64,000 bases of DNA from Calliopum simillimum (lineage: Eukaryota; Arthropoda; Insecta; Diptera; Lauxaniidae), in the NCBI GenBank assembly GCA_951812925.1, contig OX638369.1, positions 23,341,329 through 23,405,328 of the forward strand, written 5' to 3'. The notes beneath the pieces were generated by a model, which searched no databases, was not told where the DNA came from, and saw only the letters and a list, made by a program, of their open reading frames with translations. Position 1 is the first letter of the stretch, and every line of letters begins with the position of its first letter. This document shows positions 21,503 to 33,300 of the stretch, piece by piece. A program made the translations under genes and the position numbers.

Positions 21503-22360
21503 GGGGAAAGTGGGGAATCGTGGGCCATGGGGAATCGTGAGACACCGCCACCTTTTGGCAGTATGTCGCGATAAATAGTTAAATGCAACTGTAATCGTTT
21601 TCACTTAGCCTTAACTTATTTTTACATTAGTTGTTGACAAACGTACGCGTTTTATTTGCTTTGTACAATACTGGCCCAAAAAAAGTATCTGCAAAACTTT
21701 TTTTGCGTGTTTGATTTCCATCATTCTTGGACGAATTGCTACGTTAGACCTTTGCCTTTCAACATACAAAAGTAATTTTGCATGACACTTCAACAAGTCA
21801 ATTACACGCCGTTGTTTTGCAAAAAGTAGCTTGTGGGGAATCGTGAGCCACTTTGTGGGCCACCCGTGTTTTGACAGTTTTCGTATCAATGCACATTTGT
21901 ATGTTGTGTTTATGATGTTTTGTGCAAAATAGAGGCTATGAATCAATAAATAAAACAATAAATACATGCATAATGTGTTACCTCCGCCAACACATTCACG
22001 TGCCCAAATTGCGTATCTGATTGATCGTGCATAACCCTTCTTCTTCATTTTGTCGATTAAAATAACTTTACTTGTCATTTCAACTAATTCAATAAAGTTT
22101 TGCATCATAATTGTTTGATTTTTACATAATTACGGCGGTGGCCCACGAGTCCCCACCATTTTTGAAAATCGCAAAAACACTAATTTTTTTCAAACCACGA
22201 AAAGTCGGAAAAAACAAAAGAGTTGTTAGAAAGTGTAATAGTCAAAAGTTACCTAACTTCATGTAGAATAACATACCATATTACAATTTGCAAATTTTTT
22301 TTTTCTTTTTGAAGATATTTAACAAAATAAAAACGTGGCCCACGATTCCTCACCTTCCCC
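21503..22360. mobile_element. TA-flanked DNA element with GGGGAA...GGGCCA ends (pogo-like MITE)
   Basis: The left end GGGGAAAGTGGGGAATCGTG (from 21503) and right end CACGATTCCTCACCTTCCCC (to 22360) are inverted copies, continuing to GGGCCA/TGGCCC, with TA on both outer sides. The unit TGGGGAATCGTG(G/A)GCCAC is repeated near both ends and internally (about 21528, 21835 and, inverted, 22136), probably protein-binding sites. A 165-codon minus-strand frame (22108-21611) fills much of the 858 bp. It has no motif I can place and may be a scrambled remnant or chance. Confidence 0.8.
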
Positions 22361-24089
22361 TAGTGAATTTTTTTTTACTAGCAATAAAAAACGGAAATTG
22401 AAAATTGTCATCAAATTTTTTACGCATTATTCTGAAGTTTTAAGAATTTCTGTCTTTGGTGACCCCTAGTGAAATTTTTTGAAGAATATTTTTATAGAAC
22501 ATTTTAACCCATTTTAACCAAGTTTTTGGAAAAAATGGTCAAGAAGACCCATAAAAATAGGATATAATGGGTTAAGATGCAATAAAAAATCGTTTCTTGT
22601 ATGATTTTATGATAAACTTATGAAAATCAGTTTTCCAAGATGTAGTTTAATGGTTTTACAGCAGGCCGAAATATCGAAAATATGTTTTCTTTCTGTTTTT
22701 TATCTAAAACAACAATATATGAATGATTTTAAATTCGAGATATAATATTTTTATATACCTTGAATCAAGACAAAAAATTTTATATGTCGGATGACTTATT
22801 CCGAGCGTTTCTTAAATCGTAATAAAATAAAAACTGTACTAAGCCGAGATTTTGCATAAAACGGCGACCTCTTAATGACCTTCAAAAATTTTTAAAAACT
22901 CAGCGTACTTTATTGACACCTTCTTGCAGATTTTTGGGGATAATTGTCTGTCTATATGTCTGTATTTAACTTTTAAATTATTTTATGCTCCACTTTCGTA
23001 CATATTAAACATGTCAGTTTGCCTTAAAAAAATTAAAATTTCTCAGAGCCGCGCAAATACCCGCAACCCTTTTTTTCATAAAAAGTACCTTAAATGTCTA
23101 CTCTTTATTAAAATAAAAACATTTTTGTGTGAGCTCACTTTTGGAACAACTATATGTCTATGTATATAGCCAAAATGCACTTAATTTTAAACTAACGAAC
23201 AAAAAAAAAAAAAAAAAAAAAATTAAAATATAACAAAACACTTTTTCACAAAACAAAAACCACATTTGTATTACAAAAATGCCTGAACTAAAAGGGTCCA
23301 TAAAAATTTAAGAAGACAAACAAAACAAAAGGAAAAAAATCATTGCATTGTTGGTGGCTGTACTTGCTTCTTATGATTATAGCGACTGGAGTTCTCTTAC
23401 AAAATGTTTAATAATTCCGAAGAAGCACAACATGGCACAACCAAATTTTTAACACTTATTATGGACAGCCTATAGCTAACGAAAATTACAATAAGATGAA
23501 AATCTTGCACAGAATAAAACACTTTAACTCCACTTAAATAATAAAAACTCTTAATTTTTTAACACATAATTAATATATATAAAAAAAATTTTTTAAACAT
23601 TAACTAAAAAAAACTATTATGTAGTAAGAACCACATTTACCTGAAGTTGAAGGTTCCATTAAAACTTTTTCCACAAAAAACTTTTTTTTAATAAAAATGT
23701 ACTTTAAAAAAGTCAAAAAATTACAATTTTTTACAGCGCGCGAACGAAAGCAAAAAAAGTTGATCTTCAACCGAATATAACTTTTTAACTAGTAATATTA
23801 GGTCATTAGGTTTATTGTTTGTGACGCAGAATTTAATTATCTTTAAAACGGTATCAAAAAAATGCCAGTACTTCAAACATTTGTTTTTTTAACTAAATGC
23901 GTAAAAGCACATACAATACCCCTTTGTGGGGCGTTCAAAAGCCAAAAACTCGCATTTGACGTCCAAATCCCATCTTGAATCATAAATCATTTTAAAGCTT
24001 ATGAATTATGCTTTAATTTAAAGTACTTTTAAAAAAAATCGAAGGGGTTTTTTGTTTAAAAATTCAAAAGTATTTTTAAGTGTAAAAAT
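22361..24089. other. non-coding; contains a hairpin-family fragment
   Basis: At about 22455-22660 the phrases CCCTAGTGAAATTTTTTG, TTTAACCAAGTTTTTGGA, AAGACCCATAAAAATAGGATATAATGGGTTAA and AATCGTTTCTTGTATGATTTTATGA match the 48.8-kb hairpin family. The dispersed repeat at 22785-22935 follows, then a poly(A) run at about 23203-23221. No gene is recognised. Confidence 0.6.
22785..22935 (-). repeat. dispersed repeat, copy 2 (GAAGGTCATTTAGAGGTCGCC family)
   Basis: Read on the minus strand it gives AAGGTGTCAATAAAGT, GCTGAGTTTTT, TTGAAGGTCATTAAGAGGTCG, TTTTATGCAAAATCTCGG and CAGTTTTTATTTTATTACGA, colinear with the copy at 8.60-8.77 kb. Confidence 0.65.
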
Positions 24090-24385
24090 ATACTTTTTTA
24101 TAAAAAGAACGTTACAAAGTAAATAGGACCAGTAATTTAGATTTATCAATTTACAAACTTTAGTGTAATCTATAAATTTTTGAAAAAACATCCTTTCCAT
24201 GAAAATGACTAAAAACGCCAACTTCAACACCCTGTATTTTAACAACAAATGGTGCTAGGACCAAATCCTCCCAGATTGTTGTTCAATCCGGATCTACCAT
24301 ATTGCCAAATTTGAGTGAAATCGGAGAAAAAAAAAAAAATTTTGAGCTGGTACACTTGGCATGGAGTGCTTCATATATAGAAGTA
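24090..24385. repeat. right arm of long inverted repeat
   Basis: The reverse-complement partner of 20760-21055. The arms are about 300 bp and enclose about 3 kb. Short frames in this arm (24018-24248, 24302-24553) are not recognised proteins. The two arms could be the ends of one foldback element or two copies of a MITE in opposite orientation. Confidence 0.88.
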
Positions 24386-24390
24386 AAATT

Positions 24391-27060
24391 GGATTGCATT
24401 GGACAAAAAAGAGAGAATTGTTTTCCGCCGCATATTTATTGGAAAAATAAAAAAAGAATTTTTGAAAATTTTACTTTGCTGAATGAAATCTCAGTGTATA
24501 GCCGATTTAAAGAAAATAAATTGAATGATAATTGCAGGTCTCAATATTTTTAAACATTTTTTGCGACTATCAATGACATGTCTATGCCATTTAGCATCAC
24601 TTAGTCTTCCTTATAATAAAAGTCGCGAGTGCAAACCAGTTAATGAACATGTGTGCTTTCCTCAGAGATCTTTTTTTTTTACAAGGAATTCTAGAAAACT
24701 AAGTCAATCTGCTCGGAATCTCTTATCCATAGATAGCTAAATGGCAATGGGATATCGAGGCAAAATTAAGCTTTTAACCTAACATTTTGATGATAACGTT
24801 AATTTCACAATAACTTCAAAATTCGAATTATTTGCCCAATTCTGAACTACATACATCTCTGCAAACGTCAGCTTCTGCCTTGAAAAGTAGTGAGCATACT
24901 ACTTAAAATTAAAGTTATTTTTTCAAACATTTCACGACTCCAAAAAAAACAAAAAAACTCTTAATTGACCTACTTTTTAAAATTTCCTTCACAAAATTCT
25001 ATTGCATATTGTACTTATATATGTATGTGTACGTAGCTCTTTACTTGAAACTTACCAAGCAAAAATCTACTACCTTTTGCATTGCTTTGCATTACTTTTT
25101 TTGCTATGCCACTTTATTTTTATCACAACTCGTCGTAGTTGTCGAAACTTTTTCTTATCTCCCCTTGGAGTTACGTGCATGTCTCTATACATACCATACA
25201 TATATAAAATATGCATGCATCCCACACAGAAACAGCAACACCACCATCAACTGCAATTGCAGCACTGAAAAATCATTGCATACCTTACTATCGCTATTAC
25301 CTTACTACTACAACTACTACTACTATTGCTACATTATTCGATATACTACCAATTTAAGTGCCAAGTTTCCAAATGCATGCAAAAACAGTGTGGCAAAGGC
25401 AGCAGGTAGATTTCTAAAGGGAAATTAAGCAAATGTAACACAGCACGGGGGTAGTGGCACACTAAACAGAACTTTACAATAAGGGTATTTAAATACACAG
25501 CCTCTTTTTTTTTGAGAAAATCATTGTGGTACGTCGTTTAAAATGCCGCTTCATATACGAATAACTACTAAGGTACGTACTTAAATTCAAGTTGCCAATT
25601 CGAAGTATTTGAATTTTATTTCGTGTATAAAATATTTATGCTGCTTTCTTACTTTACTTGCTAGCGCTATCTCGCTCTAATGTGCTTTACAACAGTCAAC
25701 TTTTAAACAAAATTTTGGTATGATATTTGAAATTGCTTTTTCTGAAAATTAATTTGATACTTCAATTGAAAATTGGGTTTTTCCTTATATGTGGTAGTGG
25801 TGGTGGTGTGTAACAATTTCAGCATAAACTGCTTTGTAGTAGTGCAATTGCGCTGTAAGCTCGTTTGTATGCCTTTGCGTGTGTGTGTTGTGTATATGTT
25901 ACTGATATTTATCGTAGTGTACTTTTAGGCTTTTATGCTTTTGCAATTTATGTGTTGATTTTGCCTGAAAATGATGAAATTTTAAAATTTAATTTGAATT
26001 GCAGTTGCAGAAAGCAAAATGGGAAATCAGTTTTTCGGCATATTATGATATGCCTTTTTTGCTGTTTTGGAACGTCGGTAAATATGTAGTTTTATGAATG
26101 TGAAAATTCAAGTACCTACTTGAATCATTTCAGTTGCCTTTTTTAATTTTAACGAAACATTTTTTTTTGTGTTTTTGATATTAATTGCAAGTGCTTTCAT
26201 TTGGATTCATAGAAATTTTACGAAATTATTCCATATAAAGTGCACGTTTGAAATGAATATATCAACTTAGTACGTTTTTTAATCTGTTGTTTGTGAAAAA
26301 AGTAGTAAAAAGCTACTTTTAATTCAATGTTTTTCTAACAAGGAAACGCTTGCAGTACTTATGATAAGTTGAACCGAATTTTCTTGTATAGGAAAAACTT
26401 TATCATTTCCCTAAAACCGATTTTTTCGTGTTATACTTTCTTTCCAATTGAGTTGAGTTTGGTCTTCCGAAAAACTTATAATCCAGATTTCGGTAGATCT
26501 GTACCAAATGCTAGCTTAAAGCTCTGAAAACTTCAACGTTCTTTGTGTGGTTCTAAAACTTAGGATGTTCGCAAAAGCAGTTTGAAGTTTCGAAATCAAC
26601 GCGTTGAGACATTTTCGGGAGACTCAAGAACCAAACTAATTTTTTTAACCACTACTCTATTTATCTATGTATTTGAATATCCTGCTATGGGTTTTTTTTT
26701 AGCAATTTTAATGTGTTTTTGCAAGGAGGTAGGTACATGTTGTTTGTTTTTGCAACCAACAATTGTTGTTGTTGGTTACTTGTCATCTCCTTTTATTGCC
26801 AACATAAGCGATAAGCCGAACAGCAGTGTTTTATATGCACTCATACAAACATACAAAATGGCACTATAAATACAAAAACATTCAAAATGAAGACAACATA
26901 ATAATTTGAAAATAATCACTTGCCAAGTAAGCAATACAAAACTAAACACAAAATATTACACCGAAAAAAATTTCCATCGACATTGAAAGATTTGCATTTT
27001 TTGGACTACTTTCTTTAGGTTATCATAAAAGTAAAGCCAAAAAGTCAGGAACAAAAGTCA
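24391..27060. other. non-coding, no gene recognised
   Basis: The stretch holds a CTA/CAA triplet patch near 25290-25330, GGTGGTGGTG near 25797-25808 and T homopolymers. The frame at 25009-25428 starts at a non-ATG codon and is low-complexity tyrosine-rich sequence. The frames at 25865-26089 and 26582-26869 are not recognised. Confidence 0.55.
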
Positions 27061-27206
27061 TGTACAACTTAAAAACCGGAATTTGACGGTGGATGTCCGT
27101 ACTAACAAATATCGTGAAAGCTCGAACTTTATATATAAGTCATTTTGAAGGTACATTTGACAGCTGTCAAAATCAGTCAACAAAACAATTTTATCTTGTG
27201 TGCATC

Positions 27207-29960
27207 TGTAACAAACTCTACCTCTAGCTACTAGGGCACGTATCCTACAGGCCGGTTCTGCACACCTTGCTCTGCTGCGGTCGTAGCTCATGGAAAATGG
27301 GGGTGGGGTTGCCCTTCAGAAACGTTGCGAGTAGGTCACATTATATTAAAAATTGTGTGCAGAGTATATGATGGTCAAGATACAAAAACCGACAAAAGTT
27401 AATAAAATTTATATTTGGAGAAGATAAATACCAATTATGTATGCAAAATCTGTTTATTCTAAAAGGGTGGATCTACATTTTGAATAGAAGTGAAAGGAAC
27501 ATTAGGTCTTGTTTTTGTCCTCTCGGTCTATACCCGCCCAACCTGCTAATAAAGAAAGATACTTTTGGCTTTATTAGCCCACATTGCCCTAACATCCTAA
27601 TTCCTTATTTCATGGCTAAATGAAAAAAAAAATTTAGTTCGAATTCATTTTGAGAACGTTATAAAAATTTATTTCATATATGTATAATTTTCATACCAAA
27701 GAGAATGAGATTAATGTTCGAAGAACTATAACATCTCTTATAAAAATGTTTAATGTTAAATATAACATAAATGCTATAATAAAAAAATAAATCGAAATGT
27801 TAATTTTAAGGTTTACAGCGTAATTGTAATCTTAACAGTTTTAGGATTACAGTGTGTTTAAATTTTATCTATTTTAATGCTAACTCTATGCAAATCTTTA
27901 TGTCACTTAATGACCAAAACAAAAATAGCAAACAAAATTTTACTCTGCACTTCTTGTGCACTTTGAGAATTGCATTTTTTTTTTCTTTTGTCTTTACGAA
28001 ACCAAAACAAAGAGCGTTACCGAAAGCTTACTCAAAAAAAAACTCTATTAATTTTGGGTTACTCACGCATACTCCCACGTAGACAGCAGGCCTGATGTTC
28101 TGTTGGAGATGGTACTCAAAACCTAGATTATTAATGATATTTTCGAATATAGCTATTTGTTTTTGTTTTACAATACTTTTCTTTCTTTTGTAAAAATGTG
28201 AGAGAGCTTTTGATCTCTTTTATTTAAAATCAACTTTACTATTTTTTCTTCTTTTATGGTTGTTGTTGTAAACAATCTTCAATTCCTCTTTTTCTTTATC
28301 TTTTTTTTTTCGTGCTAAACTTAAAAAAAAATCATTTTTTATAAAAAAAAGAAAAGTATCTGTAATGATCAATTACAGTGGTGGCCGTATGTATTACAAT
28401 TCCATTATGAAAAAAAAATATAAAAATAGTTAAATCCATATCTTTAGGTTTTGAACAAATTAAGTACTATTTTCTTTAAATGTTATCCATGAAGTATGGT
28501 CTGAAAATTATTTAAGATTCTTGTTTAAAGTATTTCATGATTTTAATTATTCAAATTTAGAAAGGATTCTTTATTTTTTTTTTTAGACCATAATACTTAT
28601 GAAGATTTGTTCATTTAATTTGATTTAGATTTAAGTATTATTTGATTTAAATTGTTTTTTTTTTCTGTTGTGATTCTTATATATACTTAGTGTATATATT
28701 AAATATATATTAAAATTTATGAAAATTCAATTTTATTTAGTTTAGTTTCAGCCATTTTGTTTATGATTTTTTTTTTTTCTATGTAACTTTTAATATATTA
28801 AGTAGTTTTAAGGTTAGGTAAGTGTATATATATATATATATATGTATTTAAGGTTATATTAAGGTTATATTAAGGTTAAATTTACCAATTTTAAGTATAT
28901 GTAGGAATTTTAATTATAGATTTTAGGTTATGGGTATATGTTTGATCCATATTTTCAATTTTTTTTTTCTTTCAAACTATATTAAGCAAAAAGTAATGAT
29001 ATGTTTAGATAAATAATCCGAATTTGAGCCATTATGGCTTTTTGAACGTCTATCAAATACATATATATTATATGCGAATATACATGTCTTTGCAAATACG
29101 TTCATTAACTGGAGAAATATAAACATATATATTTAATATTTTAAAAGCTTATCTGATTTTTTTGTTTTTCCTTGAAGGCAGGTGATGAAATAGGTATATG
29201 ATGTGTATGACTCTTGATCTCAGATGAATAGTGGATGAAGCTTCTGAGTTTCTCCAGATGAAGATCGTCTGCGACAGCTTTCAGGCTTTGTTTTAGAAAT
29301 TTTTGTTGATAGATATACTGGAACTATGATGTGGTACTATAAATGGTGTCTTCTGAGTACCCGATGGCGGTATATCGATGTTCTAACTTTGAAGAACCCG
29401 ACTTTTTACTTTTGCTAGTCGTTGGTACACTCACAGGAGCGACTTGATGGTACTCCTCAGGTACTAAATGGATGGATGCTAATGCAATGCCAAATGCGAA
29501 AACCACTGTCTGCTTCGTCGGTCGTTTTGGTATAAGGAATTTACCAAAATTTATTAAAAATTCTTAATACCGCGTTCATTTATGTTTATTTCACAACTTT
29601 GTGAGTTGAATTCTTCAAATAACTTTATCTGCTTTCTTACAAAAACTTTAACTTTCTGCGCAGTGTTTATGGCGCACGTCTGTCTTAATTCACAGCAAAA
29701 TCAAAAGGGCCGATCTCTCCGGAAACTCAGCAGACTTCAACTTCGATCCACGTTCTCAGATGTCATAACAACTATCTGTGCATTTAAAACTGTTGAACCA
29801 AAAGGTCTGTGTCTTGGATGTAAAGATACATACGCAATTTCACGACGACTTTCAACTTTCGTGTTTGACGAAAGTTTAAAGCAATATTTTAGTTGTTCAA
29901 AAGTTTATAAGTTGGAAACTCAAAATAAAGTTTATACCTAAATGAGATATCACCCTCACA
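27207..29960 (-). repeat. 3' LTR (2,754 bp) of the RING-Gag retrotransposon
   Basis: In a read-through by eye it differs from 36262-39014 only in a T homopolymer: 11 T at 28574-28584 against 10 T at 37629-37638. It contains a (TA)n patch near 28820-28843 and AAGGTTATATT direct repeats just after. An ATG-started 119-codon frame (29582-29941) runs antisense to the element. Sense frames are short. Confidence 0.95.
29582..29941 (+). other. 119-codon ATG-started ORF antisense in the LTR (also at 38636-38995)
   Basis: The frame is identical in both LTR copies. It contains NSQQNQKGRSLRKLSRLQLRS-like basic sequence and four cysteines in its second half. No family is recognised. It may be accidental, but its length and conservation in both copies are worth noting. 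In both copies it ends TAA at the LTR edge nearest the sense start. Confidence 0.35.
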
Positions 29961-30373
29961 AAGCAGGTGCAATTTAAATTAAATAAAATTAAATTGAATC
30001 TGAAAACGGTGATCTAAAAATTTGAGTTTTGATTTTTAAGTTCGTGAATTAAGTAGAAATCATGAAGTGTACAACAAATAAAATAGCTTTAATATTTTCA
30101 TGATCCCAAAACATTTTTACGAAAAATTGATAAAGTCTGAAATTTGTTTTTTCATTTGTAAAATTACAAATATTTAACAGCGATTTTTCAGAAAGCATAA
30201 AAAGTTGAATATACGAGTATGTTATTAGCAAATGATTATAATTAGTTCCAGAATCGTTTCTTGAAAATAAACCAAAAATAAATCTTGACTTGATTTCAAA
30301 GACAAAAACTTGCATATGTGTGTAAAGAAAATTTTTAAGCATTTTGGAAACAGATTATTAAACGCTAAAATTT
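29961..30373 (-). other. 413-bp segment between pol and 3' LTR, no env
   Basis: It contains a 97-codon frame (30342-30049) with no motif I recognise. The bases just before the 3' LTR on the sense strand (TTGCACCTGCTT) are not purine-rich, so the polypurine tract is either atypical or lies elsewhere. Confidence 0.6.
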
Positions 30374-33300
30374 TCATGTCCAGATGTCTTTGGCATGATA
30401 AATACCTATGACTTTTCCACTTATATCCTCGAGTTCATAATATGAATTTCCTATCACTTTCTTGATGCGTGATTTAACACCAGTTGGAGCTAATTTTGCG
30501 TTAAAGTTTTTCAGTTGATTGCTTTGGGCAAAATTTCGGCGTATTACATACTGACCCACTTGGAAATTTCTATTTCTAGACCTCAAATTATAAGTATGCG
30601 CGTTCTTTTCATAAGCAGCTTTTATCTTTTCCTTAATAGAGTTTCGAATAAGAGCAAATTCATCAGCACGTTCAATTTTTGCATCTTCTTCCGTTAAAAT
30701 TTTCAGATTTTTCAGTACATTATAGTCATTTCCATGCGTTATCATGCACTGACCCATTACTAGCTGATAAGGCGTTTTACCAGTTGTCTGGTGAAGGCTA
30801 TTTCGAAGTGAACAATTTATGCTGCTAATGTATACATCCCACTCTCTTTGATCCTTACGAATCATCGATCTTAAGGCTTCATTAATAGATCGGTTAACGC
30901 GTTCTGACGCATTCGCTTGTGGGCTGTATACGGCAGTGCATACATGTTTTACTTCATGTTTTGACAAAAATGCTTCGAACTCTTTACTTTTAAATTGAGA
31001 TCCGTTATCTGTGACTATAATTTCTGGCACACCAAAACAATCGAATAACTCTACTTTAAGGAAATCTATTATGTTACGTGAAACAAATTTTTTTAAAGGC
31101 TTCAAAAATGGGAATTTAGAGAAATGGTCTAGTGCAATAAGCAAACCAATATTTCCCTTTTTTGACCTAGGAAAAGGTCCTATTAAGTCCAAATAAATTC
31201 GTTGGAAAGGCCTTTCTGTTTCAACGATTTGTCCCATGGGTGGTCTTAACGTATGAGTAGGAGTCTTGGATGTTTTACATAAATCACAATTTAAAACGTA
31301 ACTCTTTACATCAACAACTAACCCTGGCCAATGGAAAAATCTTCTGATGCGTTCTAAAGTTTTGGCAATACCGCCATGAGCTGAAGTTGCGATGTTGTGA
31401 GCGGAATATAAAACATCCTTGCGGAGTTCAGTTGGAATGTAAAGCTTCCAAGAATCGGACTCATCTGAATCACCTTTAGTAAAATTTACCCTATGGTAGA
31501 GAAATTTGTCGATTACTTTATAATCGGGCATTTCTGATTCTAAAAATTTGTTTCTAAGCAATTTATAATCTTCGCTTTCAAAACTCTCTGACTCTAAGTC
31601 TACAGTTGGTAAAACTTCAATATCTAATTCTTCAATATCCGCTTCGAATGTGCGCGAAAGTGCATCAGCAACTACGTTGTCTTTTCCCTTTCTGTGCTCT
31701 ATAGCAAAATTAAACCCTTGCAACTTAAGTGCCCATCTGGCAAGCCTTCCACTTAAATCTTTTTGACCCATGAGCCATTTAAGACTTGCATGGTCCGTTA
31801 CTACTTTAAACTCCTGTCCTTCGATGTAAGGTCTATACTTTTTGACCGCAAGCACAACGGCTAAGCGCTCCAGCTCAGTTACGGTGTAGTTGCGTTGCGA
31901 CTTATTTAATTTCTGGGACATAAACGCGATGGGTTTTTCTATACCATTTTCATCGGTTTGCGCAAGCAGAGCACCAACACCAAACTGGCTGGCATCACAC
32001 TGGACAATAAAGGGTTTTGTGTAGTCAGGATGAGCTAAAAGGGGTGCAGATGACAATTTAGCTTTAAGTGTTTCAAAAGATAGTTGAGCGTCAGGATTCC
32101 AGGAAAATGGTTTTTTCTTCGAAAGCAATTCAGTCAATGCAAAAGTGGTTGAGGCGTAGTTATCAATGAATCTCCGGTACCAACCGGTCATGCCAAGAAA
32201 TTGACGAATTTGTCGAACAGTTTTTGGTACTGGATATTCACTGATAGCACTCACCTTTTCGGGATCTACCTCAAGAGACCCTTTCCCTACGACAAAGCCG
32301 AGGTACTTCACTTGAGATAGTCCGAATTTGCTCTTAGTGACATTTATTGTCAAATTTGCTTTACGAAGATTTGACGCTACTTCCAATAAATGACTAATAT
32401 GCTGCTCCAGACTCTGCGATACAACCAAAAGATCATCTAAATAGACGAAGACGTGAGACTTGAGGTTATAGGGTATAACCTTGTCCATTAGTCTGCACAT
32501 AGACTGTGGCGCGTTGCACAATCCAAACGGCATGCGTTTAAATTGGTACAACGGCCTATTAGGCACAGTAAAGGCTGTTTTTGAGCGTGAATTTTGCTCT
32601 AACAAAATTTGCCAAAAGGCATCTTTAAGATCAATTTTGGATATGCAGTGAACAGGAGACAGTCTTGAAATCAAGCCATCAATATTGGGGATCGGATATG
32701 CGTCTTTAACGGTTACTGAATTTAGCTTACGCGAATCCAAGCACATACGAACTTTACCTGGTTTTACAATCAACACAGTCGGAGACGACCAAGAAGAGTT
32801 TTCGGCCTCCTCAATGACATCTAATTCGAGCATACGATCGATTTCTTTGCACAGGACTTTCTCCATAGCTGGCGAAATTGGATAATGCCGCTGCTTGATA
32901 GGCGTGGCATCTCCTGTATCGATCTTATGTTCGACCAGAGTCGTAAGACCTAGGCCTTCAACTTCAAATGATGGAAAGGTAGCTATAGCAGAATCCAACA
33001 TGCGTTGCTCGGACGGACTAAGGGACAAAAAATCTGAATCGTTATTTTTAACAGTAATTTCATTTAAGTTACCAAAATTAATTTCAATTCCAAGTGCTTT
33101 CCAAAAATCAATACCACATATGATGTTTTGTTTGATTGCTGGAATAATCAAAAAGTCAATAGATTTAAATTGGTTTTTAAAACCAACAGAAAAATTTATT
33201 GTACCAACAACTGGCTGGTTTTTCCCATCAGCTGTTTTTACATTTCCAAAACATTTTTTAAAACAAGTTTTATCGTTCAGAATCTTTTCTGCAAATTCTC

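Noticed and set aside
21611..22108. 165-codon frame inside the TA-flanked element at 21.5 kb as a transposase
   Set aside because: No helix-turn-helix or DDE motif could be recognised; a chance or scrambled frame is more likely, so it was not called as a gene.
25009..25428. 139-codon tyrosine-rich frame
   Set aside because: It has a non-ATG start and low-complexity content driven by TAC/CTA triplets.
29324..29506. 60-codon sense frame in each giant LTR as an accessory protein
   Set aside because: It has no ATG (the only start is GTG), is short, and no stop-free extension upstream contains one.
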